A stretch of 8,010 nucleotides of DNA, taken from contig JAJXZC010000749.1 in NCBI GenBank assembly GCA_021780275.1, forward strand, positions 1 to 8,010, given 5' to 3'. The notes beneath the pieces are model-generated. The model did no database searches. It saw only the letters and a list, made by a program, of their open reading frames with translations, and was not told the DNA's origin. Positions within the stretch are counted from its first letter, which is position 1. Each line of letters starts with the position of its first letter. The DNA comes from Pseudomonadota bacterium (GTDB lineage Bacteria > Pseudomonadota > Alphaproteobacteria > Parvibaculales > Parvibaculaceae). Shown here piece after piece: positions 1 through 7,423 of the stretch. The translations under genes were made by a program, and so were the position numbers.

Positions 1-1639
1 GTGTCAACGGAACGGCCTTGCCGAGTTCAGGCGCCGCCTTGATCGCCGAGCGAATGCGATCGACCGCGTCGGCCTGATCGGCATAGGCGCCGATCTGGAT
101 GACCCATGAGCCTTCGGGGATCAGCGAATCGCCGGCGCGCCATGCATGGCCCGTGCGCGCGACAGCCGGCTGGGTTGAGGCCTGGGCGAGGTCGACCTTG
201 CGCCCGGACGCCAATTGGGTCGCCTGATTTCCTTCGCTGGCCTGTGCGGGCGTCACGATGAGGCTGCCAATTTCGCGGCTTGCCGTCCGCACCGGACCTT
301 CAGCCTTGTGAATGGCGGCGAGCGCATAGGCGGTAGCCCGATCGATGGGAGCGGAGGCCGTTCGCCTGGTCGCAACAGGCGCGGCCGGCGACGGAGTCGC
401 CGCCTCAGGGCGCGCCACGGGAATCACGGCGGGAGCGGCCGGATCGAGCGAAGCGACACGCTGCGGCGCGGGTTCGGCGTTCAGGATCGGCGCGGGTTCG
501 ATGGGGGCCGGGGCGCCCAAGGCCGCGGACTGGACAGCCGTTGCGGGCTTCACCGGCGTTACCGCGGGGTGCTGCGATTGGACGAGGGCCTGTGCGGGCG
601 CCGCCGGAGCGGTCAGGCTCGCGACCTGATCGGTGCCGGTATAGGATTCCTCGTCAGGATCCGGCTCGTCGCGGGAGGCCAGCGAAGCCAGTGCAACCCG
701 ATCGCTGTCTGAAATACCCGCAGGCTTGGCCGTCGGACGCGGCGCGGCCGAGGCAAGACGAGTGCCCGTATCGCGCATGGCCATTGCGCTGGGCAGGGCA
801 CGGTCGAGGATCGTCACCATCTGCAGATCGCGTGCTCGCGAAGTCTTGCCGCCGAGCACAACGCCGATGATGGATTTGTTATCGCGCTTGACGGTTGTCG
901 TAAGGTTGAAACCCGACGCGGCGGTGTACCCGGTCTTGAGCCCCGTCACACCCTCATATTTGCCGAGCAGGTGGTTGTGGTTCCTGATGATGGTGCCGTC
1001 CCAGGCAAATTGCGTAGTGCTGAAGTAGCGGAAATATTGCGGGAAGTCGGTCTGAATACGCCTCGCAAGCGTGGCTTGATCACGCGCCGTGGTAAGCTGA
1101 CCCCTGTTGGGCAGGCCCGAGGCGTTCATGTACTGGGTGCGGCTCATTCCGAGCGCACGGGCTTTCGCCGTCATCAGGCGGGCAAAATCTTTCTCGCTGC
1201 CGCCAAGATATTCGCCCATTGCGACGGCGATGTCGTTGGCGGACTTCGTCACCAGCGCAAGGATCGCATCCTCGACGCGGATCGTCTGGCCGGGACGGAG
1301 GCCAAGGCGCGACGGCGCCTGATTGGCAGCGTGAGTCGAAATCGGGATGCGCGAATTGAGCGACACAGTGCCCTGCTGCAGACGCTCGAAGAGAAGATAG
1401 AGCGTCATTACCTTGGTCAGCGAGGCGGGATAAGTCTGGGCATCTGCGTTGCTCGAATAGAGTACCCGTCCGGAATAGTAATCGACAACGAATGAGGCTG
1501 CCGTCGGCGTGAAGCCGCCGCTCTCGCTCTGTCGGTGATGGTGCTTCTTCGTCTTGGCTTCCGCGACGGTCGAAAACGCAAGACATGCGACCAGCATGGC
1601 GCAGATGATCGCCACGCTCTGGCTGGGCAGCCTGAACAT
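1..1639 (-). CDS. D-alanyl-D-alanine carboxypeptidase (serine peptidase family S11) with C-terminal SPOR domain, 3' end beyond the window
   Basis: A secreted peptidoglycan D,D-carboxypeptidase that removes the terminal D-Ala of stem pentapeptides in the periplasm. Reading inward from the ATG at 1639, 546 codons are present and the frame is still open at base 2. Residues 1-28 form a signal peptide ending in AEA. The penicillin-binding fold shows all three catalytic motifs: SLTK (Ser73, Lys76), SAN (133-135) and KTG (235-237). The PBP5 C-terminal beta domain is absent. From about residue 285 to 508 there is an Ala/Pro/Thr-rich linker, then a SPOR domain starting near Trp512 (WVIQIGAYADQADAV), which binds denuded septal glycan. 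This architecture is known from alphaproteobacterial DacF-type proteins. No clear Shine-Dalgarno precedes 1639. An in-frame ATG at 1681 would add 14 residues and has a distant AGAAGG, so it is a real alternative. LVAC at 16-19 weakly resembles a lipobox. The gene is transcribed divergently from clpS. Confidence 0.93.
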   Translation of the reverse strand, partial: MFRLPSQSVAIICAMLVACLAFSTVAEAKTKKHHHRQSESGGFTPTAASFVVDYYSGRVLYSSNADAQTYPASLTKVMTLYLLFERLQQGTVSLNSRIPISTHAANQAPSRLGLRPGQTIRVEDAILALVTKSANDIAVAMGEYLGGSEKDFARLMTAKARALGMSRTQYMNASGLPNRGQLTTARDQATLARRIQTDFPQYFRYFSTTQFAWDGTIIRNHNHLLGKYEGVTGLKTGYTAASGFNLTTTVKRDNKSIIGVVLGGKTSRARDLQMVTILDRALPSAMAMRDTGTRLASAAPRPTAKPAGISDSDRVALASLASRDEPDPDEESYTGTDQVASLTAPAAPAQALVQSQHPAVTPVKPATAVQSAALGAPAPIEPAPILNAEPAPQRVASLDPAAPAVIPVARPEAATPSPAAPVATRRTASAPIDRATAYALAAIHKAEGPVRTASREIGSLIVTPAQASEGNQATQLASGRKVDLAQASTQPAVARTGHAWRAGDSLIPEGSWVIQIGAYADQADAVDRIRSAIKAAPELGKAVPLT

Positions 1640-1726
1640 GGCGCGGCGTGACGGTGCAATCGCGAGCGCAGAAAAAAACATACCCCGATAACCCCTTCTT
1701 TCGGCCTGCCCCTGCCGGGCAAGGAG

Positions 1727-1755
1727 GCGAATACGCAACTTCACCTTGCGAATAC
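1727..1755. repeat. Pair of 8-bp direct repeats GCGAATAC, 21 bp apart
   Basis: GCGAATAC occurs at 1727-1734 and again at 1748-1755. The start-to-start distance is 21 bp, about two helical turns, so both copies would face the same side of the DNA. The second copy touches the putative -10 box of the minus-strand promoter, and the first lies just downstream of its likely start point. That layout would suit a repressor site, but two 8-mers alone could be chance. Confidence 0.3.
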
Positions 1756-1782
1756 TCTATCCGCTGCGAGTCGCCTTGTGAA
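1754..1782 (-). promoter_or_regulatory. Candidate sigma-70 promoter for the carboxypeptidase gene
   Basis: Read on the minus strand, TTCACA (1782-1777; five of six consensus -35 bases) is followed after 17 bases by TAGAGT (1759-1754; four of six consensus -10 bases). Transcription would begin near 1747, leaving a leader of about 108 bases to the ATG at 1639, or about 66 to the alternative ATG at 1681. The -10 match is modest, so this is only the best candidate seen in the gap. Confidence 0.35.
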
Positions 1783-1998
1783 TCCCCGGTAACCATGAAA
1801 ACGTCAAAAAGGCCGAGATTCCCGCAACTTGGGTAGGTTTTGCCCAAATTGAACCACCTCGGCGGCATCGTCGCGACTCGTCCGGGCCGTCGAGTGGAGG
1901 TGGGGCCGACTCGGCTTATGGTCGGTGCTGTCGAAGGCAGGGCCGCATCATGTTTGCGCCATGTCGATGAACACCCGGTCATTGCGATGGATCGGGCT

Positions 1999-2027
1999 TT
2001 GAAATTGGCAAATTTGGCTTATCTAAT
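1999..2027 (+). promoter_or_regulatory. Predicted sigma-70 promoter of the clpS-clpA operon
   Basis: TTGAAA at 1999-2004 (five of six -35 consensus bases) is separated by exactly 17 bases from TCTAAT at 2022-2027 (five of six -10 consensus bases). The surrounding DNA is AT-rich compared with the genes. The start point should fall near 2034, giving a leader of about 106 bases before the clpS ATG. No heat-shock-type (sigma-32) promoter was recognised, so basal housekeeping expression is the simplest reading. Confidence 0.55.
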
Positions 2028-2033
2028 ACGAGA

Positions 2034-2054
2034 GTCGGGAATGTGCTTCCCGAC
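2034..2054 (+). promoter_or_regulatory. Perfect 8-bp hairpin at the predicted 5' end of the clpS mRNA
   Basis: GTCGGGAA (2034-2041) and TTCCCGAC (2047-2054) are exact reverse complements around the 5-base loop TGTGC. No T-tract follows, so it is not an ordinary intrinsic terminator. The stem begins 7 bases after the predicted -10 box, almost exactly where transcription should start. In RNA it would sit at the extreme 5' end, a position known to protect transcripts from RppH/RNase E-dependent decay. As DNA it could instead be an operator overlapping the start site. Confidence 0.45.
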
Positions 2055-2139
2055 CTGGATGGATTGAAGGTCGAACGTCGAAATCCGGCTTGCCGGGATG
2101 GGAGATTGGCCGGTTTGAGTGATTTGGCAGGATCGGGGC

Positions 2140-2469
2140 ATGTCTGACGACACGCGGCGGGGAGATGACGAAGGTACGAACACCGGCGTCATTTCGAAAA
2201 CGAAGCCGAAAACGAAAAAGCCCTCCTTGTACAAGGTGCTTCTACTGAACGACGACTACACGCCGATGGAGTTCGTGGTTCTTGTGCTGGAGCACTTCTT
2301 CAACAAGGGGCGGGAAGATGCGACCCGGATCATGCTGCATGTGCATCAGCACGGCGTCGGAATCTGCGGTCTCTATACGTATGAGGTCGCGGAGACGAAA
2401 GTCACCCAGGTCATGGATTTCGCACGGCAGCACCAACATCCGCTGCAATGCACGATGGAGAGAGAGTAA
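2140..2469 (+). CDS. clpS: ClpS, N-end rule adaptor of the ClpAP protease
   Basis: A cytoplasmic adaptor of 109 residues, normal for the family. It binds proteins with N-terminal Leu, Phe, Tyr or Trp and hands them to ClpA for degradation by ClpP. Residues 1-28 are a flexible, Lys-rich extension (the part ClpA engages), followed by the compact ClpS core. The N-degron pocket is visible: Asn37-Asp38-Asp39, the gatekeeper Met43, and His69 in the HVHQHG segment. [13 protein letters not shown] (75-87) is a typical core strand. The ATG at 2140 is chosen because AGGA lies 7 bases upstream and the protein then starts with the usual acidic stretch MSDD; a GTG at 2119 would only add 7 atypical residues. 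Some alphaproteobacteria carry two ClpS paralogues; adjacency to clpA makes this the clpA-linked one. Confidence 0.96.
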   Translation: MSDDTRRGDDEGTNTGVISKTKPKTKKPSLYKVLLLNDDYTPMEFVVLVLEHFFNKGREDATRIMLHVHQHGVGICGLYTYEVAETKVTQVMDFARQHQHPLQCTMERE

Positions 2470-2488
2470 CATTTAGAGCGCTTGTTTA

Positions 2489-2507
2489 AGTCACTCGTTG
2501 AGTCACT
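2489..2507 (+). repeat. Short direct repeat AGTCACT in the clpS-clpA spacer
   Basis: AGTCACT occurs at 2489-2495 and 2501-2507, 12 bases apart, in the 70-base spacer between clpS and clpA. No convincing promoter or terminator was seen here, so clpA is probably read from the clpS promoter. The repeat could bind a regulator or be chance. Confidence 0.25.
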
Positions 2508-2539
2508 GGGCTGACGCGCAGCGGAAGGAAAGGTCTTAA

Positions 2540-4921
2540 GTGCCGACATTTTCACGCAGTCTGGAGGAAGGCCTACATCGGGCACTGGCGCTCGCCAATG
2601 ACCGCAACCACGAATATGCGACGCTCGAGCATCTGCTGCTGGCCTTGCTCGACGATTCCGACGCGGCCGCTGTCATGCGCGCCTGCAATGTCGATCTCGG
2701 CGTCCTTCGCCAGCAACTCACCAATTACATCGACAATGAACTCTCGAGCCTGGTCGTCGACGACGGCGAGGACTCGAAGCCGACGGCAGGCTTCCAGCGC
2801 GTGATCCAGCGCGCTGTGATCCATGTCCAGTCGTCGGGCCGCGATGAGGTGACGGGCGCGAATGTGCTGGTCGCCATGTTCGCCGAGCGCGAGAGCCATG
2901 CCGCCTATTTCCTGCAGGAGCAGGACATGACGCGCTACGACGCCGTGAACTACATCAGCCATGGCATCGCCAAGCGCGCGGAGATGAACGAGTCGCGTCC
3001 CGTCCGCGGCGCGTCTGAAGGCGAGGCCGAGCCGCGGGAAAAGCCGAAGGGTGGCAAGGAGCGTTCCACCGAGGCGCTGGACGCCTATTGCGTCAACCTC
3101 AACGAGAAGGCGAAGCAGGGCAAGATCGACCCGCTGATCGGGCGCGAGAAGGAAGTCGAACGCACGATCCAGATTCTCTGCCGCCGCTCGAAGAACAATC
3201 CGCTCTTCGTGGGCGATCCCGGCGTCGGCAAGACTGCCATCGCCGAAGGTCTCGCGCGCCGCATTGTCAAGGGCGAGGTGCCCGAAGTGTTGCTCGACGC
3301 GACGATCTTCTCGCTCGACATGGGCACGCTGCTCGCGGGTACGCGCTATCGCGGCGATTTCGAAGAGCGCATCAAGGCCGTCATCAAGGAACTCGAAGCC
3401 TATCCGGGCGCAATCATGTTCATCGACGAGATCCACACGGTCATCGGCGCGGGCGCGACGTCGGGCGGCGCGATGGATGCGTCGAACCTGCTGAAGCCGG
3501 CGCTTGCCAGCGGCACGCTGCGCTGCATCGGCTCGACGACCTACAAGGAATACCGCCAGCACTTCGAGAAGGACCGGGCGCTCGTCCGGCGCTTCCAGAA
3601 GATCGACGTGGCGGAGCCGACCGTGCCGGACTCGATCAAGATCCTGAAGGGTCTGAAGCCCTATTACGAGGACTTCCACAAGGTCCGCTACACCAACGAC
3701 GCCATCAAGTCGGCGGTTGAGCTGTCGGCGAAGTACATGCATGACCGCAAGCTGCCCGACAAGGCGATCGACGTGATCGACGAGGCGGGCGCCTCGCAGA
3801 TGCTGCTGCCGGAATCGCGCCGCAAGAAGACCATCGGCGTCACCGAGATCGAAAGCGTCATCGCGACGATGGCGCGCATACCGCCAAAGTCCGTCTCGAA
3901 GACCGATACCGAGAAGCTGAAGGACCTCGACAAGGAGCTGAAGCGCGTCGTCTTCGGCCAGGACAATGCCATCGAAGCGCTTGCCGCTTCGATCAAGCTT
4001 GCCCGTGCCGGTTTGCGCGAGCCGGAAAAGCCCATCGGCTCCTATCTCTTCTCCGGCCCCACGGGCGTCGGCAAGACGGAAGTGGCGCGTCAGCTCGCCT
4101 CCATCATGGGCGTCGAGATGCTGCGCTTCGATATGTCGGAGTATATGGAGCGTCACACGGTTTCGCGCCTCATCGGCGCGCCGCCCGGATATGTCGGCTT
4201 CGATCAGGGCGGCCTGCTCACCGATGGCGTGGACCAGCATCCGCATTGCGTGCTGCTGCTCGATGAAATCGAGAAGGCCCATCCGGACCTGTTCAACATC
4301 CTGTTGCAGGTCATGGATCACGGCAAGCTGACCGACCATAACGGCAAGAAGATCGACTTCCGCAATGTCGTCCTCATCATGACGACCAATGCGGGCGCGT
4401 CGGAAGCGGCGAAGAACGCCATCGGCTTCGGCGGCGGCAAGCGCGCCGGCGAAGACGAGGACGCGATCAAGCGGCTCTTCACGCCGGAATTCCGCAACCG
4501 TCTCGATGCGGTCATTCCCTTCGCGCCGCTGTCGCCGGAAATCATTGCGAATGTGGTCGAGAAGTTCGTCCTGCAACTCGATGCGCAACTCGCAGACCGC
4601 AATGTCACGGTCACGCTGACGCCGGAAGCGAACAGGTGGCTCGCCACGCGCGGCTATGACGACCTGATGGGCGCGCGGCCTCTTGCCCGCGTCATTCAGG
4701 AATCGATCAAGAAGCCGCTCGCTGACGAGGTTCTGTTCGGCCGTCTCCTCAAGGGCGGTCACGTCACCGTCAAGGTGGGCGAAGACGATACGCTCGTCTT
4801 CGACATTGAGGAGGCAACGCCCCGTCAGCCCGGTTCGCCGAAGAAGCCCGGCGCGCCCAGGAGCGGCGGCGACAACGGCAACGGCGGCACGACGCCCAAG
4901 GTTCCGTTGCTCGTCGAATGA
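2540..4921 (+). CDS. clpA: ClpA, ATP-dependent unfoldase subunit of the ClpAP protease
   Basis: A hexameric AAA+ unfoldase of 793 residues that threads substrates, including those delivered by ClpS, into ClpP. Residues 1 to about 145 are the double Clp N-domain that binds ClpS, followed by a charged linker to about 185. The first ATPase module has Walker A GDPGVGKT at 225-232 and Walker B Asp296-Glu297. The second has GPTGVGKT at 506-513 and Asp575-Glu576. IGFG at 628-631 is the loop that docks on ClpP, and with no ClpB-type coiled-coil M-domain this identifies ClpA. The tail, from about 757, is rich in Pro, Gly and Lys and longer than in E. coli ClpA (758 residues). The start is the GTG at 2540, preceded by a strong GGAAGGAAAGG. 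Its stop overlaps the next gene. Confidence 0.97.
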   Translation: MPTFSRSLEEGLHRALALANDRNHEYATLEHLLLALLDDSDAAAVMRACNVDLGVLRQQLTNYIDNELSSLVVDDGEDSKPTAGFQRVIQRAVIHVQSSGRDEVTGANVLVAMFAERESHAAYFLQEQDMTRYDAVNYISHGIAKRAEMNESRPVRGASEGEAEPREKPKGGKERSTEALDAYCVNLNEKAKQGKIDPLIGREKEVERTIQILCRRSKNNPLFVGDPGVGKTAIAEGLARRIVKGEVPEVLLDATIFSLDMGTLLAGTRYRGDFEERIKAVIKELEAYPGAIMFIDEIHTVIGAGATSGGAMDASNLLKPALASGTLRCIGSTTYKEYRQHFEKDRALVRRFQKIDVAEPTVPDSIKILKGLKPYYEDFHKVRYTNDAIKSAVELSAKYMHDRKLPDKAIDVIDEAGASQMLLPESRRKKTIGVTEIESVIATMARIPPKSVSKTDTEKLKDLDKELKRVVFGQDNAIEALAASIKLARAGLREPEKPIGSYLFSGPTGVGKTEVARQLASIMGVEMLRFDMSEYMERHTVSRLIGAPPGYVGFDQGGLLTDGVDQHPHCVLLLDEIEKAHPDLFNILLQVMDHGKLTDHNGKKIDFRNVVLIMTTNAGASEAAKNAIGFGGGKRAGEDEDAIKRLFTPEFRNRLDAVIPFAPLSPEIIANVVEKFVLQLDAQLADRNVTVTLTPEANRWLATRGYDDLMGARPLARVIQESIKKPLADEVLFGRLLKGGHVTVKVGEDDTLVFDIEEATPRQPGSPKKPGAPRSGGDNGNGGTTPKVPLLVE

Positions 4922-5301
4922 GCTATCGCGCTGACAGCATCAACGCGGCCATGAAGTGTCTCGACGACTTCATGGCCGCTTTCAATGCCCGGGACATCGC
5001 GGCATTCGAAAGGACGTTCAATTTCCCGAGCGTCCGCCTGGCATCCAACACGCTCGCCATCATAGAATCAGGTCATCACAAGCCCTCAATGTTCGATACT
5101 TCGCTCGGGGAGGGCTGGCACCATTCGGGCTGGGATCGCCGCGAGGTCATCCATGCAGGCGACGATAAAGTGCATCTCGATACCCGCTTCACGCGCTATC
5201 GTGCTGACGGCAGCGTGATCGGGCACTACGATTCCATTTACGTCGTGACGAACGAAAACGGGCACTGGGGTATCAAGGCGCGATCGAGCTTCGCGCCCTG
5301 A
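4918..5301 (+). CDS. NTF2-like (SnoaL-type cone fold) small protein of unknown role
   Basis: 127 residues, the size of a single NTF2-like domain. The helix LDDFMAAFNARDIAAFERTF (about 15-34) is the hallmark first helix of the cone fold. The C-terminal strands IGHYDSIYVV and GHWGIKARSSF match the closing sheet of these proteins. The superfamily includes isomerases, cyclases and non-catalytic binding proteins, and no catalytic set can be named here. There is no signal peptide, so it is probably cytoplasmic. The ATG overlaps the clpA stop (ATGA at 4918-4921), and no good Shine-Dalgarno is near, which suggests translation by coupling to clpA. It might assist proteolysis or simply ride in the operon; the sequence does not decide. 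Confidence 0.8.
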   Translation: MSYRADSINAAMKCLDDFMAAFNARDIAAFERTFNFPSVRLASNTLAIIESGHHKPSMFDTSLGEGWHHSGWDRREVIHAGDDKVHLDTRFTRYRADGSVIGHYDSIYVVTNENGHWGIKARSSFAP

Positions 5302-5351
5302 CGATCCGGACAAGACGACAATATTCATAAACTGACAGGGAGAACGGTCAA

Positions 5352-5717
5352 ATGATTGGATACGTAACGCTCGGCAGCAACGACCGCAAAAAGGCGGGCG
5401 CCTTCTACGATGAACTGCTCGGCCTTCTTGGCGCGAAGCGCGTGATGGAAGATGGCGACCGCCTCATCCTCTGGTCGAATGGCGGGCCGATGCTCGGCGT
5501 CATCGCGCCCTATGACGGCAATCCGGCAAAGGCCGGCAACGGCAACATGGTCGCGCTGGCCGTCGGCTCGCGCGAGAATGTCGACAAGATCCACGCCAAG
5601 GCGCTTGCGCTGGGCGGCTCGGATGAAGGTGCGCCGGGTCTTCGCGGCGGAAATTTCTACGGCGCCTATTTCCGCGACCTCGAAGGCAACAAGATCTGCG
5701 CCTTCCATATGGGCTGA
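5352..5717 (+). CDS. VOC superfamily (glyoxalase/bleomycin-resistance fold) protein
   Basis: 121 residues forming the two beta-alpha-beta3 modules of a VOC domain. The first starts at IGYVTLGSNDRKKAGAFYDE, with a helix carrying the typical AFYDELLG. The second starts at GNMVALAV, followed by VDKIHAKALALGG, GAPG, and a final DLEGNKICAFHMG strand. Where metal-dependent relatives have His or Glu ligands, this protein has Tyr4, Met (in NGNMVAL) and Cys116, so glyoxalase I activity is unlikely; similar substitutions occur in a common bacterial subgroup of unknown function. GGGAG lies 9 bases before the ATG. The gene follows the NTF2-like gene by 50 bases and is the last of the operon, ending just before a strong terminator. 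Confidence 0.85.
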   Translation: MIGYVTLGSNDRKKAGAFYDELLGLLGAKRVMEDGDRLILWSNGGPMLGVIAPYDGNPAKAGNGNMVALAVGSRENVDKIHAKALALGGSDEGAPGLRGGNFYGAYFRDLEGNKICAFHMG

Positions 5718-5737
5718 GCGCGCCTGGACTGAAAACG

Positions 5738-5769
5738 AGAAAGCCGCCGGAGCGATCCGGCGGCTTTTT
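5738..5769. terminator. Bidirectional intrinsic terminator between convergent operons
   Basis: AAAGCCGCCGGA (5740-5751) pairs perfectly with TCCGGCGGCTTT (5756-5767) around a GCGA tetraloop of the GNRA type. Plus-strand transcripts then run into TTTTT (5765-5769). Because the left arm starts with A residues, minus-strand transcripts also end in a short U-run. It sits 20 bases after the VOC stop and 17 bases after the HIT stop, so it serves both operons. Confidence 0.93.
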
Positions 5770-5786
5770 CATTTCGCAGGGCTTTG

Positions 5787-6212
5787 TCAGCCTTTGGCGA
5801 GTTCCGCCTTGATGAGCTGCGCTTGGCCTTTCAGCACCTCGAAATCCGCCATCTCGCGCGCATGCAGCTTCAGGTCCGCGCCGCTCCAGCGGGGGATGAC
5901 ATGCATGTGAATGTGAAAGACGGTCTGGCCTGCTTCCGAGCCGTTGAGCTGCGCGATCATGATGCCCGGCGCCTTGATGGCGCGCTTCACTGCGACGGCG
6001 ATCTTCTGCGTTACCTGAATGAGATTAGCCGCGTCGTCCGGCGGCAGGTCGAAGATGTTCTCGGCCTGCACCTTGGGGATCACCAGCGTGTGGCCTTCCG
6101 ATTGTGGCATCACATCCATGAAGGCAAACGTCCGCTCATCCTCGTAGACCTTGAAACTGGGCGCCTCGCCGCGAAGGATCTTCGCGAAAATATTGTTGTT
6201 GTCGTAGGCCAT
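5787..6212 (-). CDS. HIT family (histidine triad) nucleotide hydrolase/transferase
   Basis: A 141-residue cytoplasmic protein of the histidine triad family, which cleaves nucleoside phosphoramidates or dinucleoside polyphosphates through a His-AMP intermediate. The active-site triad HIHMH is at 100-104 in the context QTVFHIHMHVIPR, and the central His102 is the expected nucleophile. Asn90 in QLNGSEAG is the conserved supporting residue. The N-terminal NIFAKILRGEAPSFKVYED and GHTLVIPK (40-47) are typical of the Hint branch. The C-terminal extension after residue 108 is longer than in minimal Hint proteins. The ATG is only 2 bases after the acyltransferase stop, so the two are co-transcribed. 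The exact substrate cannot be read from sequence. Confidence 0.93.
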   Translation of the reverse strand: MAYDNNNIFAKILRGEAPSFKVYEDERTFAFMDVMPQSEGHTLVIPKVQAENIFDLPPDDAANLIQVTQKIAVAVKRAIKAPGIMIAQLNGSEAGQTVFHIHMHVIPRWSGADLKLHAREMADFEVLKGQAQLIKAELAKG

Positions 6213-6214
6213 TC

Positions 6215-7423
6215 TCAGAAATCGTCCTCTTGCATGTGCGCGTCGGCGTCAGGTGCGAGATCGTGCCTGAAGGGCGAATATTCGCCAAGAGCCTCGACGT
6301 CGCGGTCGACGTAAATCCGCTCGCGCTCCAGATATTCCGCTACGGCCTCGCGGAAGGCGGTGTTGGCGATCCAGTGCGCGCTATAGGTTTTTGAGGGGAG
6401 ATAGCCACGCGCGAGCTTGTGCTCGCCTTGCGCGCCTGCTTCGACGCGGGAAAGACCGCGCGCAATCGCGAAGTCGATTGCCTGATAGTAGCAGCACTCG
6501 AAATGCAGGAACGAGTGGTGCTCGATGGCACCCCAGTTCCGACCGAAAAGAACGTCGCCGCCGATGAAGTTGAGCGCACCCGCGACGTAGCGGCCGGCGC
6601 GCTTCGCCATGACGAGCAACGTATGCTCGGGCATGCGCTCATTGATGAGGCTGAAGAATTCTCGCGTGAGGTAGGGGCTACCCCATTTGCGGCTGCCCGT
6701 GTCCATGTAGAAGCCGAAGAAGGCGTCCCAGTGATCTTCGGTGAGGTCGGCGCCCGTTACCCATTCGATCTCGACGCCGTTCTCCACCGCGCGCTCGCGC
6801 TCCTTGCGGATCATCTTGCGCTTGCGCGACGAGAGGTCGGCGAGGAAGTCGTCGAATGTCTTGTAGCCGCGATTATGCCAGTGAAATTGCTGGTCGGTGC
6901 GTTGCAGGCAACCCTGAGCGCCGAGCCGCGTCCATTGCCGCTCGGGCAGGAAGGTCCAGTGGATCGACGAAACACCCATGCGCCGCGCCACTTCGATCGC
7001 GCCAGCGAGCAATTGGTCTTCCGCGGCCTCGCGGCCCGGTCCCGATGGCGTCAGCAGGCGCGGGCCCGTCGCGGGCGTGAAGGGCACGGAAGCCTGAAGT
7101 TTCGGATAGTAGCTGCCGCCAGCACGCTGATAGGCGTCGGCCCAGCCATGGTCGAAGACATATTCGCCGCGGCTATGGCTCTTCAGATACATCGGCATGG
7201 CGCCAGCGAGGCCGCAGCATCCATCTTCGAGAAGCAGGTGATAGGGCGCCCAGCCCGTGCGTCGCGTGGCTGAGCCGCTGTCCTCCAGCGCGCTCAGAAA
7301 GGCATGGGAGACGAAGGGATTGTGGGGCTCGCCCACGGGGTTCGCGCAAGCGTCCCACGCCGCCGGATCGACGGCACCGAGCCCTTGCGCGACCTTGATG
7401 ATGGCTTGTTCGGCGTCACCCAT
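6215..7423 (-). CDS. FemAB-like/GNAT-fold acyltransferase of the DUF482 (COG3146) family
   Basis: 402 residues, full length for this family, whose members are often labelled peptidoglycan biosynthesis proteins from their similarity to FemAB aminoacyltransferases; the true substrate is unknown. Landmarks are the basic segment SSRKRKMIRKERERA from Ser198, the GNAT-like core WDAFFGFYMDTGSRKWGSPY, GALNFIGGDVLFGRNWG, the LHFECCYYQAIDFAI helix, and the signature GAQGEHK at 330-336 with LARGYLP just after. There is no signal peptide or membrane segment, so it acts in the cytoplasm or at the inner membrane face. GAGG lies 7 bases before the ATG. It leads a two-gene unit with the HIT gene. From memory, this pair is often found near clpA in alphaproteobacteria, which a synteny search would confirm. 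Confidence 0.9.
   Translation of the reverse strand: MGDAEQAIIKVAQGLGAVDPAAWDACANPVGEPHNPFVSHAFLSALEDSGSATRRTGWAPYHLLLEDGCCGLAGAMPMYLKSHSRGEYVFDHGWADAYQRAGGSYYPKLQASVPFTPATGPRLLTPSGPGREAAEDQLLAGAIEVARRMGVSSIHWTFLPERQWTRLGAQGCLQRTDQQFHWHNRGYKTFDDFLADLSSRKRKMIRKERERAVENGVEIEWVTGADLTEDHWDAFFGFYMDTGSRKWGSPYLTREFFSLINERMPEHTLLVMAKRAGRYVAGALNFIGGDVLFGRNWGAIEHHSFLHFECCYYQAIDFAIARGLSRVEAGAQGEHKLARGYLPSKTYSAHWIANTAFREAVAEYLERERIYVDRDVEALGEYSPFRHDLAPDADAHMQEDDF

Larger units (their letters stand above)
1640..2139. other. Divergent intergenic region between the carboxypeptidase gene and clpS
   Basis: These 500 bases hold no convincing gene. The short open frames on both strands have no recognisable product and no good ribosome binding site. 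The region carries a candidate minus-strand promoter, a pair of 8-bp direct repeats, a good plus-strand promoter and a hairpin at the predicted clpS transcript start, each listed separately. Between about 1800 and 1990 nothing further was recognised. The base composition is more AT-rich around 1795-1855 and 1999-2030 than in the genes on either side, as expected for regulatory DNA. Confidence 0.7.

Noticed and set aside
215..1495. Several plus-strand open frames (165, 109, 100 and 174 codons) opposite the carboxypeptidase
   Set aside because: They are antisense shadows of the linker and catalytic domain and lack plausible ribosome binding sites and protein-like composition.
1637..1681. Twin-arginine signal in the longer carboxypeptidase start (SRRAMFRL)
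   Set aside because: It resembles the Tat motif only loosely (Met instead of Phe/Leu at the key place) and appears only if the start at 1681 is used; S11 carboxypeptidases normally use Sec.
1080..1982. 300-codon minus-strand open frame overlapping the carboxypeptidase start and the intergenic region
   Set aside because: It is out of frame with the carboxypeptidase, whose signal peptide and SLTK/SAN motifs lie in the same DNA. Its translation is Arg/Pro/Ser-rich with no family resemblance.
2041..2067. Eight-codon leader peptide frame (MCFPTWMD) just after the predicted clpS start site
   Set aside because: Its ATG lies in the hairpin with no Shine-Dalgarno, only about 7 bases from the predicted 5' end, and there is no codon run or alternative stem pair that would make an attenuator.
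2573..4762. Open frame of 729 codons on the minus strand, antisense to clpA
   Set aside because: The clpA frame is proven by all its motifs. The antisense product is a repetitive Arg/Asp/Leu-rich sequence with no recognisable domain, the usual mirror of a GC-rich gene.
6419..7273. 284-codon plus-strand open frame opposite the acyltransferase
   Set aside because: The minus-strand frame carries the full DUF482 signature over the same bases; the plus-strand product has no domain logic.
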